The notes beneath the pieces are model-generated. The model worked only from the letters and a program-made list of their open reading frames with translations, had not been told where the DNA came from and made no database searches. From a virus: DNA of 64,000 bases. This document shows positions 43,433 to 50,888 of this stretch, one piece after another. A program made the translations under genes and the position numbers. The DNA lies in IMG/VR virus record IMGVR_UViG_3300037485_002668, positions 35,245 to 99,244 of that record; one strand, given 5' to 3'. Position 1 is the stretch's first letter. The number at the start of each line of letters is the position of its first letter.

Positions 43433-44083
43433 TTAACCTCGCGTTCGGAATAAAGCGGTCCAGTACCATTGATCTAAATGGGAATGGGCGTTCGGGTCAA
43501 TGGGATAGGCCGGGATTTTTTCGTAAGTTCGGGCTTGACAGACAAGTTCTAATTCAGCGTCAATGGCGGCCAGGATATTTTCGGGGTCGATATTGGCTTT
43601 GGTGAAATTATTAATGCCAAATGAAATTAAAAAATAACCAACAGACGATAAAATTTCCTGATTCAATTTTTGAATTACCTGGGTTTGCTCTTCAGCCGAC
43701 AGGTAATACCATACGTTCAACGCCAGGACTAAATCGATTTTGCGGGGCGGGTGGTAATCCACAATATCGCCGCAGTGCCAATTGAAATCAGGATATAACG
43801 TTTTGCCAATTGCGACGGCGCGGGGGGAAACGTCCAGGGCGTAAACGTTCTGGAAAGGGATTACGATTTTAAATAATTCCGGGTCAGGTTCGATAATTGC
43901 GTGCGTTAATTGACCCCGTTGGCAGCCAATATCCAAAAGCGTAAAATAGTTGATAGGTTCCAACAGCAATTGAATAGTTCGAAATTGTAATGAATTCAGA
44001 CCATTGGAGGTGATTGCCTGATTGTAACGGGATTCAAGGTCGGGATCATTAAAATGTTCCTGACGTTGGTCATAAGGAATCAT
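43433..44083 (-). CDS. Class I SAM-dependent methyltransferase
   Basis: 216 residues. LLDIGCQRGQLTHAI is SAM motif I, YALDVSPRAVAIGK motif II and DLVLALNVWYYL motif post II/III. Small-molecule or sugar methylation is likely in this setting. It overlaps the upstream gene by 14 nt. Confidence 0.75.
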   Translation of the reverse strand: MIPYDQRQEHFNDPDLESRYNQAITSNGLNSLQFRTIQLLLEPINYFTLLDIGCQRGQLTHAIIEPDPELFKIVIPFQNVYALDVSPRAVAIGKTLYPDFNWHCGDIVDYHPPRKIDLVLALNVWYYLSAEEQTQVIQKLNQEILSSVGYFLISFGINNFTKANIDPENILAAIDAELELVCQARTYEKIPAYPIDPNAHSHLDQWYWTALFRTRG

Positions 44084-44990
44084 GGGAACCTCCGTTGACG
44101 CGTTCGTAAATTTTGGTTAGCGCCCAGGCAGCAATGGCGCGGACGCGGAAATTTTTGGCGCTCAGGTATTCGGTCGATAACCGGGGTAAAGCGTCCAGAT
44201 AGGCGGTGTACAGGACGGGAATATCCTGGCAGATACCGTCAATGGCAACTAACGTCATGGGTACGCCCCAGCCAATGCTGCCGGGACATAAATGGGAATT
44301 CAGCATTTTGCCGCAATTGGAACAGCGGGGCTTGGCGCGGGCTAAAAATTTCAAGATGCCGGATTGCAAGGGCAAGACGTTCAGATTGGAACAGGCGCCA
44401 ATTTCCCGTAACTGATAAAGCATCATAGCCAGGTGGTAGCAATCTTCCTGACGGGGGACGCTCAGGATTTCGTGACTTTCGTCCAGAGTGTAATAATTCC
44501 AGTTGCCATCGGGACGCTGGTGGTCTTCAAGTAACCAAAACAATTTTTCGACAACCTTAAAATTGTCCATAGAAGCATAGATCATGGCGGCGGCGGTAAT
44601 CGCGTTAGGAACGAAAAGATTAATTTCTTCGGAACAATAACGCGCTAAACCACTGGGATAAAGGCCAATCGTTTTAAAGCGGTTATAAATTTCATCCCAA
44701 AAATCACTACCTAACAGGGCGGCAATGGCAAATTCCATACATGCCCAAAGGGTGTAAGCATAGTAATTTTTTGCAGTGACCGGGGTATCGCCAATGAGCT
44801 TTGCGGCCTGAAGGGTAAAGTCCAGGCGTTCGATGGCGCGGCGGCAATCGTCGACGGGCAGACCACAGCGGGCACGGGCGGCGCCCAGGAAAGCGTAACC
44901 GTCGGTGGATTGGGATTCGTAATAGTCGTTTTCGCCAGGAGCGGGGAAGGGAACCTGGTCAATTAATTGAGTTAGGGTTTCGGGATTCAT
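44070..44990 (-). CDS. Helical repeat (alpha-toroid-like) protein with zinc knuckle, unknown
   Basis: 306 residues. Repeated helix pairs with RPDGNWNYYTLDE, a Q/W-rich turn seen in alpha/alpha-toroid enzymes, and CSNCGKMLNSHLC as a Cys cluster. Could be an eliminase/lyase or prenyl/cyclase-like enzyme acting on glycans, but no family motif is definite. Overlaps both neighbours by 14 and 4 nt, suggesting an operon. Confidence 0.5.
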   Translation of the reverse strand: MNPETLTQLIDQVPFPAPGENDYYESQSTDGYAFLGAARARCGLPVDDCRRAIERLDFTLQAAKLIGDTPVTAKNYYAYTLWACMEFAIAALLGSDFWDEIYNRFKTIGLYPSGLARYCSEEINLFVPNAITAAAMIYASMDNFKVVEKLFWLLEDHQRPDGNWNYYTLDESHEILSVPRQEDCYHLAMMLYQLREIGACSNLNVLPLQSGILKFLARAKPRCSNCGKMLNSHLCPGSIGWGVPMTLVAIDGICQDIPVLYTAYLDALPRLSTEYLSAKNFRVRAIAAWALTKIYERVNGGSHDSL

Positions 44991-45208
44991 GATTTTGGTT
45001 TCGGTTGATATTTTGGCAATAATTCAGCGCATTCGGGACAGACGTCCTGCCATTTGCCGTCTTCAGTTTTACGGCTGCGCCAGCCGTGCGATTTATCCTT
45101 TTTCCAATTAACAGCGGTTAAAAACGCGGGGAAGGTTTCTTTGGTCGTTACGTTGCGACAGACGTCACATTTAATGACGAATTCGCCAAAATTATTTCCC
45201 AGAATCAT
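44987..45208 (-). CDS. Small zinc-ribbon protein
   Basis: 73 residues. CDVC (residues 14-17) and CPEC near residue 59 form a single zinc ribbon with a basic middle (KKDKSHGWRSRK). Typical small phage protein; overlaps the helical repeat gene by 4 nt. Function unknown. Confidence 0.65.
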   Translation of the reverse strand: MILGNNFGEFVIKCDVCRNVTTKETFPAFLTAVNWKKDKSHGWRSRKTEDGKWQDVCPECAELLPKYQPKPKS

Positions 45209-45217
45209 TTGGTTCCT

Positions 45218-46099
45218 TTATAATTTTTCAGTATCGATATTTTTGGCAATTAATGCATCGCCTGTGATTAAATCCGTCAGCCATTTTTGGACAGCGCCGG
45301 GTTCGTAATTATTGACATCCACCTGGGAAACGGGTTCACGGGTGTAACAGTGAATGTCGAAAGCCGATTTGAGATACAAGGTATACGTGGGATCGTCGGC
45401 TAACGCCAGGTGCAGATTGCCGGTACTGACGTGAATGTTGGCATAGCACGCGGTTTGAATGGTGCGCAAATACTGCACGTCAGGCGCGATATCCCGTAAA
45501 TGGCGGGTAATGAAATCGTACTTTTCATTTTTAGGATTGAACCAGCGGTGCTGCATTAAGGTTTCGATGGGGATAAAGCCCGCGGCGATTATTTCCTGCC
45601 AGATTTGTTTGGCCACGGGATAGGGAGTGTTGCACTGGTCGGGCAGGGCGGTGGATTGAAAGGTGACGGCCACGAAACGGTTGGCAGAATCTGAAACCCA
45701 GGAGCCACACGGATTTAAATGCTCGGAAACATAATCGCATTCCAATGGCTGCGGTAGACCTAATTCGTTAATGGCGCATAATTCGGCCTTAGTATACTCG
45801 CCATTGAGGGGTTCCGCCATGGCGAATTCGATAACGAAAGTATAATCGAAACCGGGCAGCGGGGAATCGCCGTTGGTGACTGGGTAAGTGGAATCTGGCC
45901 CGAACAGGTGTTCAAAGCCGTTACCGCGTTCCGTGGCGATAACGATATGCGTATCCGGGTATAGTTCCCGCAATTTCAGTACGGAAGGGTAAAACATAAT
46001 CAGATCGCCGAGGCCGTGCCAGAAGACCAGCGCCACGCGGGCGGGTTTTTCGTTTAGAAAGTCGATTATTTTTTTAAGGGTAAAATTTTTAATTAACAT
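45218..46099 (-). CDS. GT9-like (heptosyltransferase-type) glycosyltransferase
   Basis: 293 residues from ATG 46099. VALVFWHGLGDLIMFYPSVLKLRELYP is the GT9 N-terminal motif (GxGDxxxxxPxLxxLRxxxP) and YANIHVSTGNLHLALADDPTYTLYL matches the C-terminal sugar-site region. It probably adds heptose- or hexose-type sugars. The gene follows hairpin element 13. Confidence 0.8.
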   Translation of the reverse strand: MLIKNFTLKKIIDFLNEKPARVALVFWHGLGDLIMFYPSVLKLRELYPDTHIVIATERGNGFEHLFGPDSTYPVTNGDSPLPGFDYTFVIEFAMAEPLNGEYTKAELCAINELGLPQPLECDYVSEHLNPCGSWVSDSANRFVAVTFQSTALPDQCNTPYPVAKQIWQEIIAAGFIPIETLMQHRWFNPKNEKYDFITRHLRDIAPDVQYLRTIQTACYANIHVSTGNLHLALADDPTYTLYLKSAFDIHCYTREPVSQVDVNNYEPGAVQKWLTDLITGDALIAKNIDTEKL

Positions 46100-46110
46100 G
46101 CTTGTCTTTT

Positions 46111-46149
46111 GGCCTTTCAATCAGTTAACCCCCCAGGCGGGCTGGGGGG
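46111..46149 (-). repeat. Dispersed hairpin element 13
   Basis: Perfect stem CCCCCCAG/CTGGGGGG, loop GCGGG, flank cctttcaatcag. A short upstream gene ends at the TGA inside its conserved half. Confidence 0.9.
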
Positions 46150-46287
46150 TGGATTTTGTAAAATTTTTAATGCGTATTCGAGCCATGTCAGCGCCACCGA
46201 GACGTCGACCGCTTTTGCAAGTTCTGAATCGCGTTTTATGGATAGCACATGAATGGCTTCCTCAATCGCTTGGCGACAGTTTAACAT
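46117..46287 (-). CDS. 56-residue helical protein, unknown
   Basis: ATG 46287 to a TGA inside the conserved ATTGA of element 13. The protein is helical (CRQAIEEAIHVLSIKRDSEL, VALTWLEYALKIL) and ends in a Pro/Gly run encoded by the element's stem. It overlaps the 65-residue gene by 26 nt. Short, but in an operon slot and with a sensible amino acid pattern. Confidence 0.5.
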   Translation of the reverse strand: MLNCRQAIEEAIHVLSIKRDSELAKAVDVSVALTWLEYALKILQNPPPSPPGGLTD

Positions 46288-46459
46288 TTACGGTTCCGAT
46301 TTTAGCATTTTTTTTAATTTCGTCAAAATTACGAAAACACTCTTTTTTTATTTCATTTGCGATTTGGTAGGTATGTTTTGCATATTTAACGCAAAGCCAG
46401 TCTTGTTTATCCCAAGACCAATCAATCGCATAGAGACATTTTGAACAGTCAATTAACAT
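46262..46459 (-). CDS. Small Cys-containing protein, unknown
   Basis: 65 residues with CSKC near the N terminus and a third Cys (WLCVKYAKHTYQ). Overlaps the neighbouring genes on both sides. A minimal metal-binding protein is possible; no family recognised. Confidence 0.55.
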   Translation of the reverse strand: MLIDCSKCLYAIDWSWDKQDWLCVKYAKHTYQIANEIKKECFRNFDEIKKNAKIGTVNVKLSPSD

Positions 46460-46779
46460 GAAATTTCATTCAACGCGTTTTTTTGCAATTCAATACCCCG
46501 TTTAAGCCAGGCAATAAGTTCCTGGGCGGTTTTGGCGCTGAACAATAAACAGCATTGAATTTCGTGAACATATAAATTATCAGTTTCGTCGGTAGAATCC
46601 GGGATTAAATTGGTGTCTTTTTCCCGATAGGTTACATGGGTACTGAGTACTTTTTTGGTCACGAAGCATTCACAATTAATTAAACCTTCCTGGGTGATAG
46701 CTCCGACAACGCCGTCACAATAGTAGGTGCGATAATGTTTGTCTTTTTCATTTACGAAAGTTATGATTTTGTCAGGCAT
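46453..46779 (-). CDS. Small protein, unknown
   Basis: 108 residues, beta-rich N-terminal half and helical C terminus (TAQELIAWLKRGIELQKNAL). Overlaps the 65-residue gene by 7 nt. Cysteines CEC and CC are not in a clear zinc pattern. Function unknown. Confidence 0.6.
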   Translation of the reverse strand: MPDKIITFVNEKDKHYRTYYCDGVVGAITQEGLINCECFVTKKVLSTHVTYREKDTNLIPDSTDETDNLYVHEIQCCLLFSAKTAQELIAWLKRGIELQKNALNEISC

Positions 46780-46797
46780 GAACGGGTTCCTTTTTAT

Positions 46798-47640
46798 TTA
46801 ATTAATTGCAAAACTACTTGGGTAAATTTGCATATCTTTTAAGTCTAAAAACTTTGACATAATTTCAGGTTCGTACAGACTAACCTGAATATTATGATCC
46901 CCGCGTATCAGATACGGATAAAATCCAGCGCCAAATGCTATTTTTTCAGTAGGCCGCGGTAATTTTGCAACGAGCAAATCCCAATTGATTATTTTTTTGG
47001 CAGCACGCCCCTGAACAGTATAAGGCAATAACACAAAATAATCAATTTGGGTATGCCATTTGTTGTATATTTCTAAAAAATATTCAATAGACTCGGCATC
47101 TGAAATAATGATATGAAAATTCAAACGAATATTTTTTTCAAGATATATTTGGGCGGCACGCTCCCAAAATGTTCGTAAATGGGGGTGACAACTAACCGCA
47201 ACGCCGCCACAATATTTATGAGACCAATTTACGATATGATCGTCAACCTCCATGCCGTTGGTGGTATAATTGGGTTCGATGCCCAAATCTTTAAAGGCTT
47301 TTAAAATGGCTTCAAATTCAGGATGCGAGGTGGGTTCGCCGCCGCCAATGGCGACCTGAAACGGACGTTCATTGGCGGACATGCGTCCAAAAAATGAATT
47401 AATTTTTTTAACTGCATCCATGTAATGCGGTTGAGACCGGGAGGAATCCATGTAACACCACGGACAATTCCCTTCGCAATAGCCAGTAATTTTTACATCA
47501 TAAAATTCGGGATATTGTAATTCTTTAATTGCAATTTTGGGGTCAATCGCGATCCGAATCGTTTTGCCATTAAACCAAAAAGCTTTATAGTTAGAAGCTG
47601 GAAAAACTCTGGCTTTAATCATCTCTTCCGCCGTCAGCAT
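46798..47640 (-). CDS. Radical SAM enzyme
   Basis: 280 residues from ATG 47640. CEGNCPWC (C55, C59, C62) is the CxxxCxxC 4Fe-4S motif and GGGEPTSHPEFEAIL is the GGEP motif with the usual following helix. The start overlaps the partner gene by 26 nt. The substrate is unknown: a glycan/nucleotide intermediate or a peptide (the partner protein) are the leading options. A C-terminal auxiliary cluster is not obvious. Confidence 0.85.
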   Translation of the reverse strand: MLTAEEMIKARVFPASNYKAFWFNGKTIRIAIDPKIAIKELQYPEFYDVKITGYCEGNCPWCYMDSSRSQPHYMDAVKKINSFFGRMSANERPFQVAIGGGEPTSHPEFEAILKAFKDLGIEPNYTTNGMEVDDHIVNWSHKYCGGVAVSCHPHLRTFWERAAQIYLEKNIRLNFHIIISDAESIEYFLEIYNKWHTQIDYFVLLPYTVQGRAAKKIINWDLLVAKLPRPTEKIAFGAGFYPYLIRGDHNIQVSLYEPEIMSKFLDLKDMQIYPSSFAIN

Positions 47641-48079
47641 CAATAGAATTCAAAAAGGATAACATTTTTTTGACCAATTCAATATGAATATTATTTTTTG
47701 GAATAATATGCAATGAAGTACTTCTTTTCCAAAAATCGCCTTCATATTCCTCGCATTTAACCATCCAGACTGGTTTGGGTTGGTTGCTTTTCATGATGGA
47801 TTCTTTTAAATTCTCGATATAAACATCTTGTTGTTTATAATCTTCAGGCCAGTCGGCTGGAAGTTCGTCATCGTCAAAATTATTTTCAGTATAATTGTCA
47901 TTATCAGACAAGAACACGCCAAAATAAAACAAGTTGTCAACGTTTTCCTGGCTGCCGGTGAGTTTTAAAATTTCCTGTAAAAGTTCTTTGGCTTCTTTTA
48001 CGCTATTTTGATAAGTATAAATAACCGTAGAACTATTGGTGATAACGTCAACAATTGAATGGATGTTAAGTTTTAACAT
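47615..48079 (-). CDS. Partner protein of radical SAM enzyme, unknown
   Basis: 154 residues. The N terminus has HSIVDVITNSSTVIYTY, a TNSS-type motif I have seen in other small phage proteins of unknown function. The middle is acidic (NFDDDELPADWPED). The stop overlaps the radical SAM start by 26 nt, so the two are co-translated. It could be a substrate or chaperone of the enzyme, but no leader/core structure is evident. Confidence 0.6.
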   Translation of the reverse strand: MLKLNIHSIVDVITNSSTVIYTYQNSVKEAKELLQEILKLTGSQENVDNLFYFGVFLSDNDNYTENNFDDDELPADWPEDYKQQDVYIENLKESIMKSNQPKPVWMVKCEEYEGDFWKRSTSLHIIPKNNIHIELVKKMLSFLNSIDADGGRDD

Positions 48080-48097
48080 TACGTTTTGTCTCCTAAT

Positions 48098-48781
48098 TTA
48101 GATTTTTTTACTTAAAATAAACGCATAGTGCCGAATGCCGCCCGTGAGAAATATTTGGCGAATGACCCAATTGTCGATTAAATACTGAGCCGGGATGGCG
48201 TTGCAGGCGGTGGGGTAATACTTTAGAATTTCCTTTAAATCGTCAGCGCCGTCATTTTTGAATTCGGGGACGGCCATACGGGACAGGCTGTTCACGAAAA
48301 GCAGGCGCTCGCATTTTTCGCCGATACGCTTGCAGGTGGCGCGCAAATCCCAGGCAGGGACGTGCTGCAAGACGTAGACGCACCAGCCAAATTGGAATTT
48401 TTTGTCAGAAGCATCCAGTTCGGCAGGGGTTATGAACGTCACGCGACCTGAACGGACATGCTCGGCGCAATAAGTTTTAGCCTGGGACAGCATGTTTTCG
48501 GACTGGTCTACGGCGATAATTTTGATTTCAGGGTAGGCATCCATGACGGCTTTGGTTAAACGTCCGCCGCCGCAGCCGTAGTCCAGGGCGTAATCGATAC
48601 CTTCCAGCCGAATGGTATAATGCAATTCTTTTAGCCGGGGCACGATAATATCGGTAAAGACGGCGGTTTCTTCGCGCCAGCGGTCGTCGGTGGGCAGGCC
48701 GTTGATGGCGCCGACGGTCATGTCCTGCATTTGGCGGAAGCTGGTTACGTTAAAGCCGGGGTAGAGCGAAGAGGTGGTCAT
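48098..48781 (-). CDS. SAM methyltransferase, paralogue of the 51775-52563 gene
   Basis: 227 residues from ATG 48781. ALDYGCGGGRLTKAVMDAYP is SAM motif I, IAVDQSENMLSQAKTYC motif II; shares FGWCVYVLQHVPAWDLR and FVNSLSRMAV with the second methyltransferase. Probably modifies a small molecule or sugar in the accessory pathway. Begins 4 bp from the membrane-protein gene. Confidence 0.8.
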   Translation of the reverse strand: MTTSSLYPGFNVTSFRQMQDMTVGAINGLPTDDRWREETAVFTDIIVPRLKELHYTIRLEGIDYALDYGCGGGRLTKAVMDAYPEIKIIAVDQSENMLSQAKTYCAEHVRSGRVTFITPAELDASDKKFQFGWCVYVLQHVPAWDLRATCKRIGEKCERLLFVNSLSRMAVPEFKNDGADDLKEILKYYPTACNAIPAQYLIDNWVIRQIFLTGGIRHYAFILSKKI

Positions 48782-48782
48782 G

Positions 48783-48992
48783 CTATTTATTTTCCCATCT
48801 TTGAATCGCATCCATAGCGGTTAACGCGGGAACTTCTGTGTTGCTATATTTACCCGTAGTTGCATACGATACGACTCTTATGGCGCAAAAATAGACTAAC
48901 TTTTTAGGTAATTTCCAAACGAACCAAAACATAAATTTTGTACCCAGTTTGTTTAATTTACATGATAAATAAAGTTTACTAAATAAACTCAT
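48783..48992 (-). CDS. Small membrane protein, unknown
   Basis: 69 residues from ATG 48992 with AAGGA 10 nt ahead. MSLFSKLYLSCKLNKLGT, then a hydrophobic FMFWFVWK / LVYFCAIRVV segment that may span the membrane. This small-protein pattern is common in phages and has no known role. An earlier in-frame start reaches into the RNA at 49015-49140. Confidence 0.65.
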   Translation of the reverse strand: MSLFSKLYLSCKLNKLGTKFMFWFVWKLPKKLVYFCAIRVVSYATTGKYSNTEVPALTAMDAIQRWENK

Positions 48993-49014
48993 ATTGTTAT
49001 TCCTTTTTAAAATT

Positions 49015-49140
49015 CGGCTGCCGATGGGTTGGGGGAGTCGAACCCCCGCATGGTTCATCTATTCTACTTGCTGAAACAAGTTTTTTTCACCATGATCTAA
49101 CGCCGGCGATAACCCACGTTTTCAGACGTTTCGGCAGCCG
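49015..49140 (-). ncRNA. tRNA-like structured RNA
   Basis: Read on the minus strand, a perfect T-arm (GGGGG-TTCGACT-CCCCC) lies next to AACCCAT, which pairs with GTGGGTT to form a 7-bp acceptor-like stem. An outer 10-bp stem CGGCTGCCGA/TCGGCAGCCG encloses all. A long arm CATGGT/ACCATG with inner hairpin ACTTG/CAAGT replaces the anticodon arm. No ordinary D-arm or anticodon is seen. It resembles the tRNA-like domain of tmRNA without a mRNA-like part, but no tag ORF is present. Confidence 0.55.
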
Positions 49141-49147
49141 TTTTTTT

Positions 49148-49184
49148 GCTGTCAATCATACTCCCACCCAGGCGGGCTGGGTGG
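49148..49184 (-). repeat. Dispersed hairpin element 14
   Basis: Perfect stem CCACCCAG/CTGGGTGG, loop GCGGG, full flank. It lies between the radical-SAM-type gene at 49197-49904 and the tRNA-like RNA. Confidence 0.95.
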
Positions 49185-49196
49185 AGGGTAAAAAGG

Positions 49197-49904
49197 TTAA
49201 TGGGGTGGCATGGCGTCATAAATTTTGCCTTGCAACAGGCGGCCGGCCTGGCCTTTATTTTTGCCGCCCCACTGTTTGAAATAAAATGGGATATTTAGCT
49301 TTTCACACTGTTCCTTAATGGAAAGTACCCAGCCCTGTTCCATCGGGCGGGGATGGCGGCCACTTTCGCCGCCGACGATAACCCAATCGATGCCACGTAA
49401 ATCCAGATCATTGGAAACGTTAGCCAGCAGGGGTTCAAACGAAACGAATTTCATTCGGGCGTTGGTCTGGCGTAGCTGGTCGATACGGTGGGTGGTAAAT
49501 TGGTCCTCTACGGTTACGCCCAGCCATAAATTTTTTGGCCACGGATAGGTTTGGAAATCCTGAAGGCGGCATGGGCGTTTGGTCAGGACTTGGAAAACAT
49601 GCTGAGGTAAAGCCTGGATTACGCCAAAGATTTTTTCAATGAAGACATTAGGAACATTTTCATGAAATAGGTCACTCATGGAATTGACAAAGATCATTTT
49701 TGGGGACTTCAGGTTATAGGGAATGTCCAGGGCGTCCGGGTGTAACGTAACCTGGAAACCGTGGGCATATTTCGGAAGTCCCATAGCCTGGAGCCGTTTG
49801 GCCATGGTTTCGGCGTAGCAATATTTACAGCCGGCGGAAATTTTGGAACAGCCGGTGACGGGGTTCCAGGTGAAATTGGTCCATTCGATTTTTGACGTGG
49901 CCAT
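49197..49904 (-). CDS. Gp37/Gp68-family (DUF5131) radical-SAM-like protein
   Basis: 235 residues from ATG 49904. IEWTNFTWNPVTGCSKISAGCKYCYAE (C19, C26, C29) is the diagnostic start of the phage Gp37/Gp68 family, a Cys-cluster protein thought related to radical SAM enzymes. FVNSMSDLFHENVP, TKRP and EPLL are further family motifs. The reaction is unknown; DNA or RNA modification has been suggested for the family. Confidence 0.85.
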   Translation of the reverse strand: MATSKIEWTNFTWNPVTGCSKISAGCKYCYAETMAKRLQAMGLPKYAHGFQVTLHPDALDIPYNLKSPKMIFVNSMSDLFHENVPNVFIEKIFGVIQALPQHVFQVLTKRPCRLQDFQTYPWPKNLWLGVTVEDQFTTHRIDQLRQTNARMKFVSFEPLLANVSNDLDLRGIDWVIVGGESGRHPRPMEQGWVLSIKEQCEKLNIPFYFKQWGGKNKGQAGRLLQGKIYDAMPPH

Positions 49905-49938
49905 CAGGCGACCTCGGAATATATGTTTTGTTAAGATA

Positions 49939-50025
49939 CTATTTTTTTTTAGCCTGGTCATTGAAATAGACGTACAGCAAAAAGACGATTAAAAGTAAAA
50001 TAACCAGACCGGTATTATCTGACAC
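49939..50025 (-). CDS. 28-residue single-span membrane peptide (candidate)
   Basis: GTG 50025 to TAG 49939. The peptide is MSDNTGLVILLLIVFLLYVY followed by a short basic tail: one strong hydrophobic helix. A GGAAA sequence lies 5 nt ahead. Small membrane peptides of this type occur in phages; the weak start site keeps confidence low. Confidence 0.45.
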   Translation of the reverse strand: MSDNTGLVILLLIVFLLYVYFNDQAKKK

Positions 50026-50039
50026 TTAAATTTCCAAAT

Positions 50040-50320
50040 TAAAAAGCCTCGCGGCCTGGGGCTGAACGATAAAATTGCGGGGATCCGTGGGTTGCAACAC
50101 GCAAATTTAAGACGTTCAGGGATAAAGTTGATTTTTTTGCGAAATGGAATTCAAGCGTCGGCTGTAAGATTGCAGGTTGCACGCCGCAAGTTACGTCTCA
50201 CTCAACTTGCGGGGTCGGCAATAACTGCAAAAGCGTCCAGGGTGAGGACCTGGTTACAGTTTTCACGTCTAGACGATTGAATTGGGAGACCATTTCAAAA
50301 ATGAACTTTGAACCCAGGCC
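50040..50320 (-). other. Unexplained structured intergenic region; candidate RNA
   Basis: The stretch from 50026 to 50437 has no convincing gene. On the minus strand it contains a 9-bp hairpin CCGCAAGTT/AACTTGCGG, a CCAGG/CCTGG arm closed by AACTG/CAGTT, a CGTCTAGACG palindrome and, at the low end, an AGCC/GGCT stem followed by TTTTT (terminator-like). No tRNA, tmRNA tag or RNase P motif recognised. Confidence 0.45.
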
Positions 50321-50325
50321 GGTTG

Positions 50326-50362
50326 GCTACCAATCAGATTTCTACCCAGGCAAGCTGGGTAG
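50326..50362 (-). repeat. Dispersed hairpin element 15
   Basis: Perfect stem CTACCCAG/CTGGGTAG, loop GCAAG, flank gctaccaatcag. A compensated C-G to T-A change at the second pair. Confidence 0.9.
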
Positions 50363-50437
50363 GGGAAATATCAAATTACAGAATATGTAAAACTAAAAGT
50401 ACAAAAATTTTTAATAATAGTCAAGCGAAATTTTTGA

Positions 50438-50755
50438 TTATTGCAAGTTTTTTAATCTTGCCAGGAATGGCGCGGCGGCGCGGGCTTGCTGTTCCTTGCT
50501 TTTCAATAAATACCGTAAGCGCATTCGTTTCAGGACGTCGGGTGAAACGGCGCCTTCAACCAAAGGATGCTGGACGATATAACCCTCGCCAAGGGTTTTG
50601 ACAACGTCCACGGCGTCGTTTAACGTGCCGCCCTGGAAGGGAATGACCGGGGTAAATTCAATGCCCAGATCGACACAATCCAATAGTTCGGGGGTGAAAC
50701 CTTCGTTTTGGTCGGCTTCTTTTAACAGGTCATCTAAAATCATTTGCAGCGCCAT
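50438..50755 (-). CDS. Small protein, unknown
   Basis: 105 residues, helical, acidic N terminus and basic C terminus (VLKRMRLRYLLKSKEQQARA). It lies alone between elements 15 and 16. The pattern resembles a widespread small phage protein of unknown function. Confidence 0.65.
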   Translation of the reverse strand: MALQMILDDLLKEADQNEGFTPELLDCVDLGIEFTPVIPFQGGTLNDAVDVVKTLGEGYIVQHPLVEGAVSPDVLKRMRLRYLLKSKEQQARAAAPFLARLKNLQ

Positions 50756-50842
50756 TTTTTTTGCCTCATTTTTTTTGTGAAAGGGTTCAGGTAATTATGA
50801 GGCGATAATATATAAAAATTTTTATAAAAGTCAAGTACTTTC

Positions 50843-50879
50843 GCTATCAATCATGGAACTACACGGGCAAGCCGTGTAG
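50843..50879 (-). repeat. Dispersed hairpin element 16
   Basis: Perfect stem CTACACGG/CCGTGTAG, loop GCAAG, flank gctatcaatcat. Confidence 0.9.
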
Positions 50880-50888
50880 GGGTAAAAA

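Noticed and set aside
49015-49140. Complete tmRNA gene
   Set aside because: No tag reading frame, no pseudoknot series and too short; only a tRNA-like domain is visible.
50092-50280. 62-residue plus-strand ORF in the gene-free stretch
   Set aside because: No ribosome site and a basic, repetitive translation; more likely the antisense of a structured RNA region.
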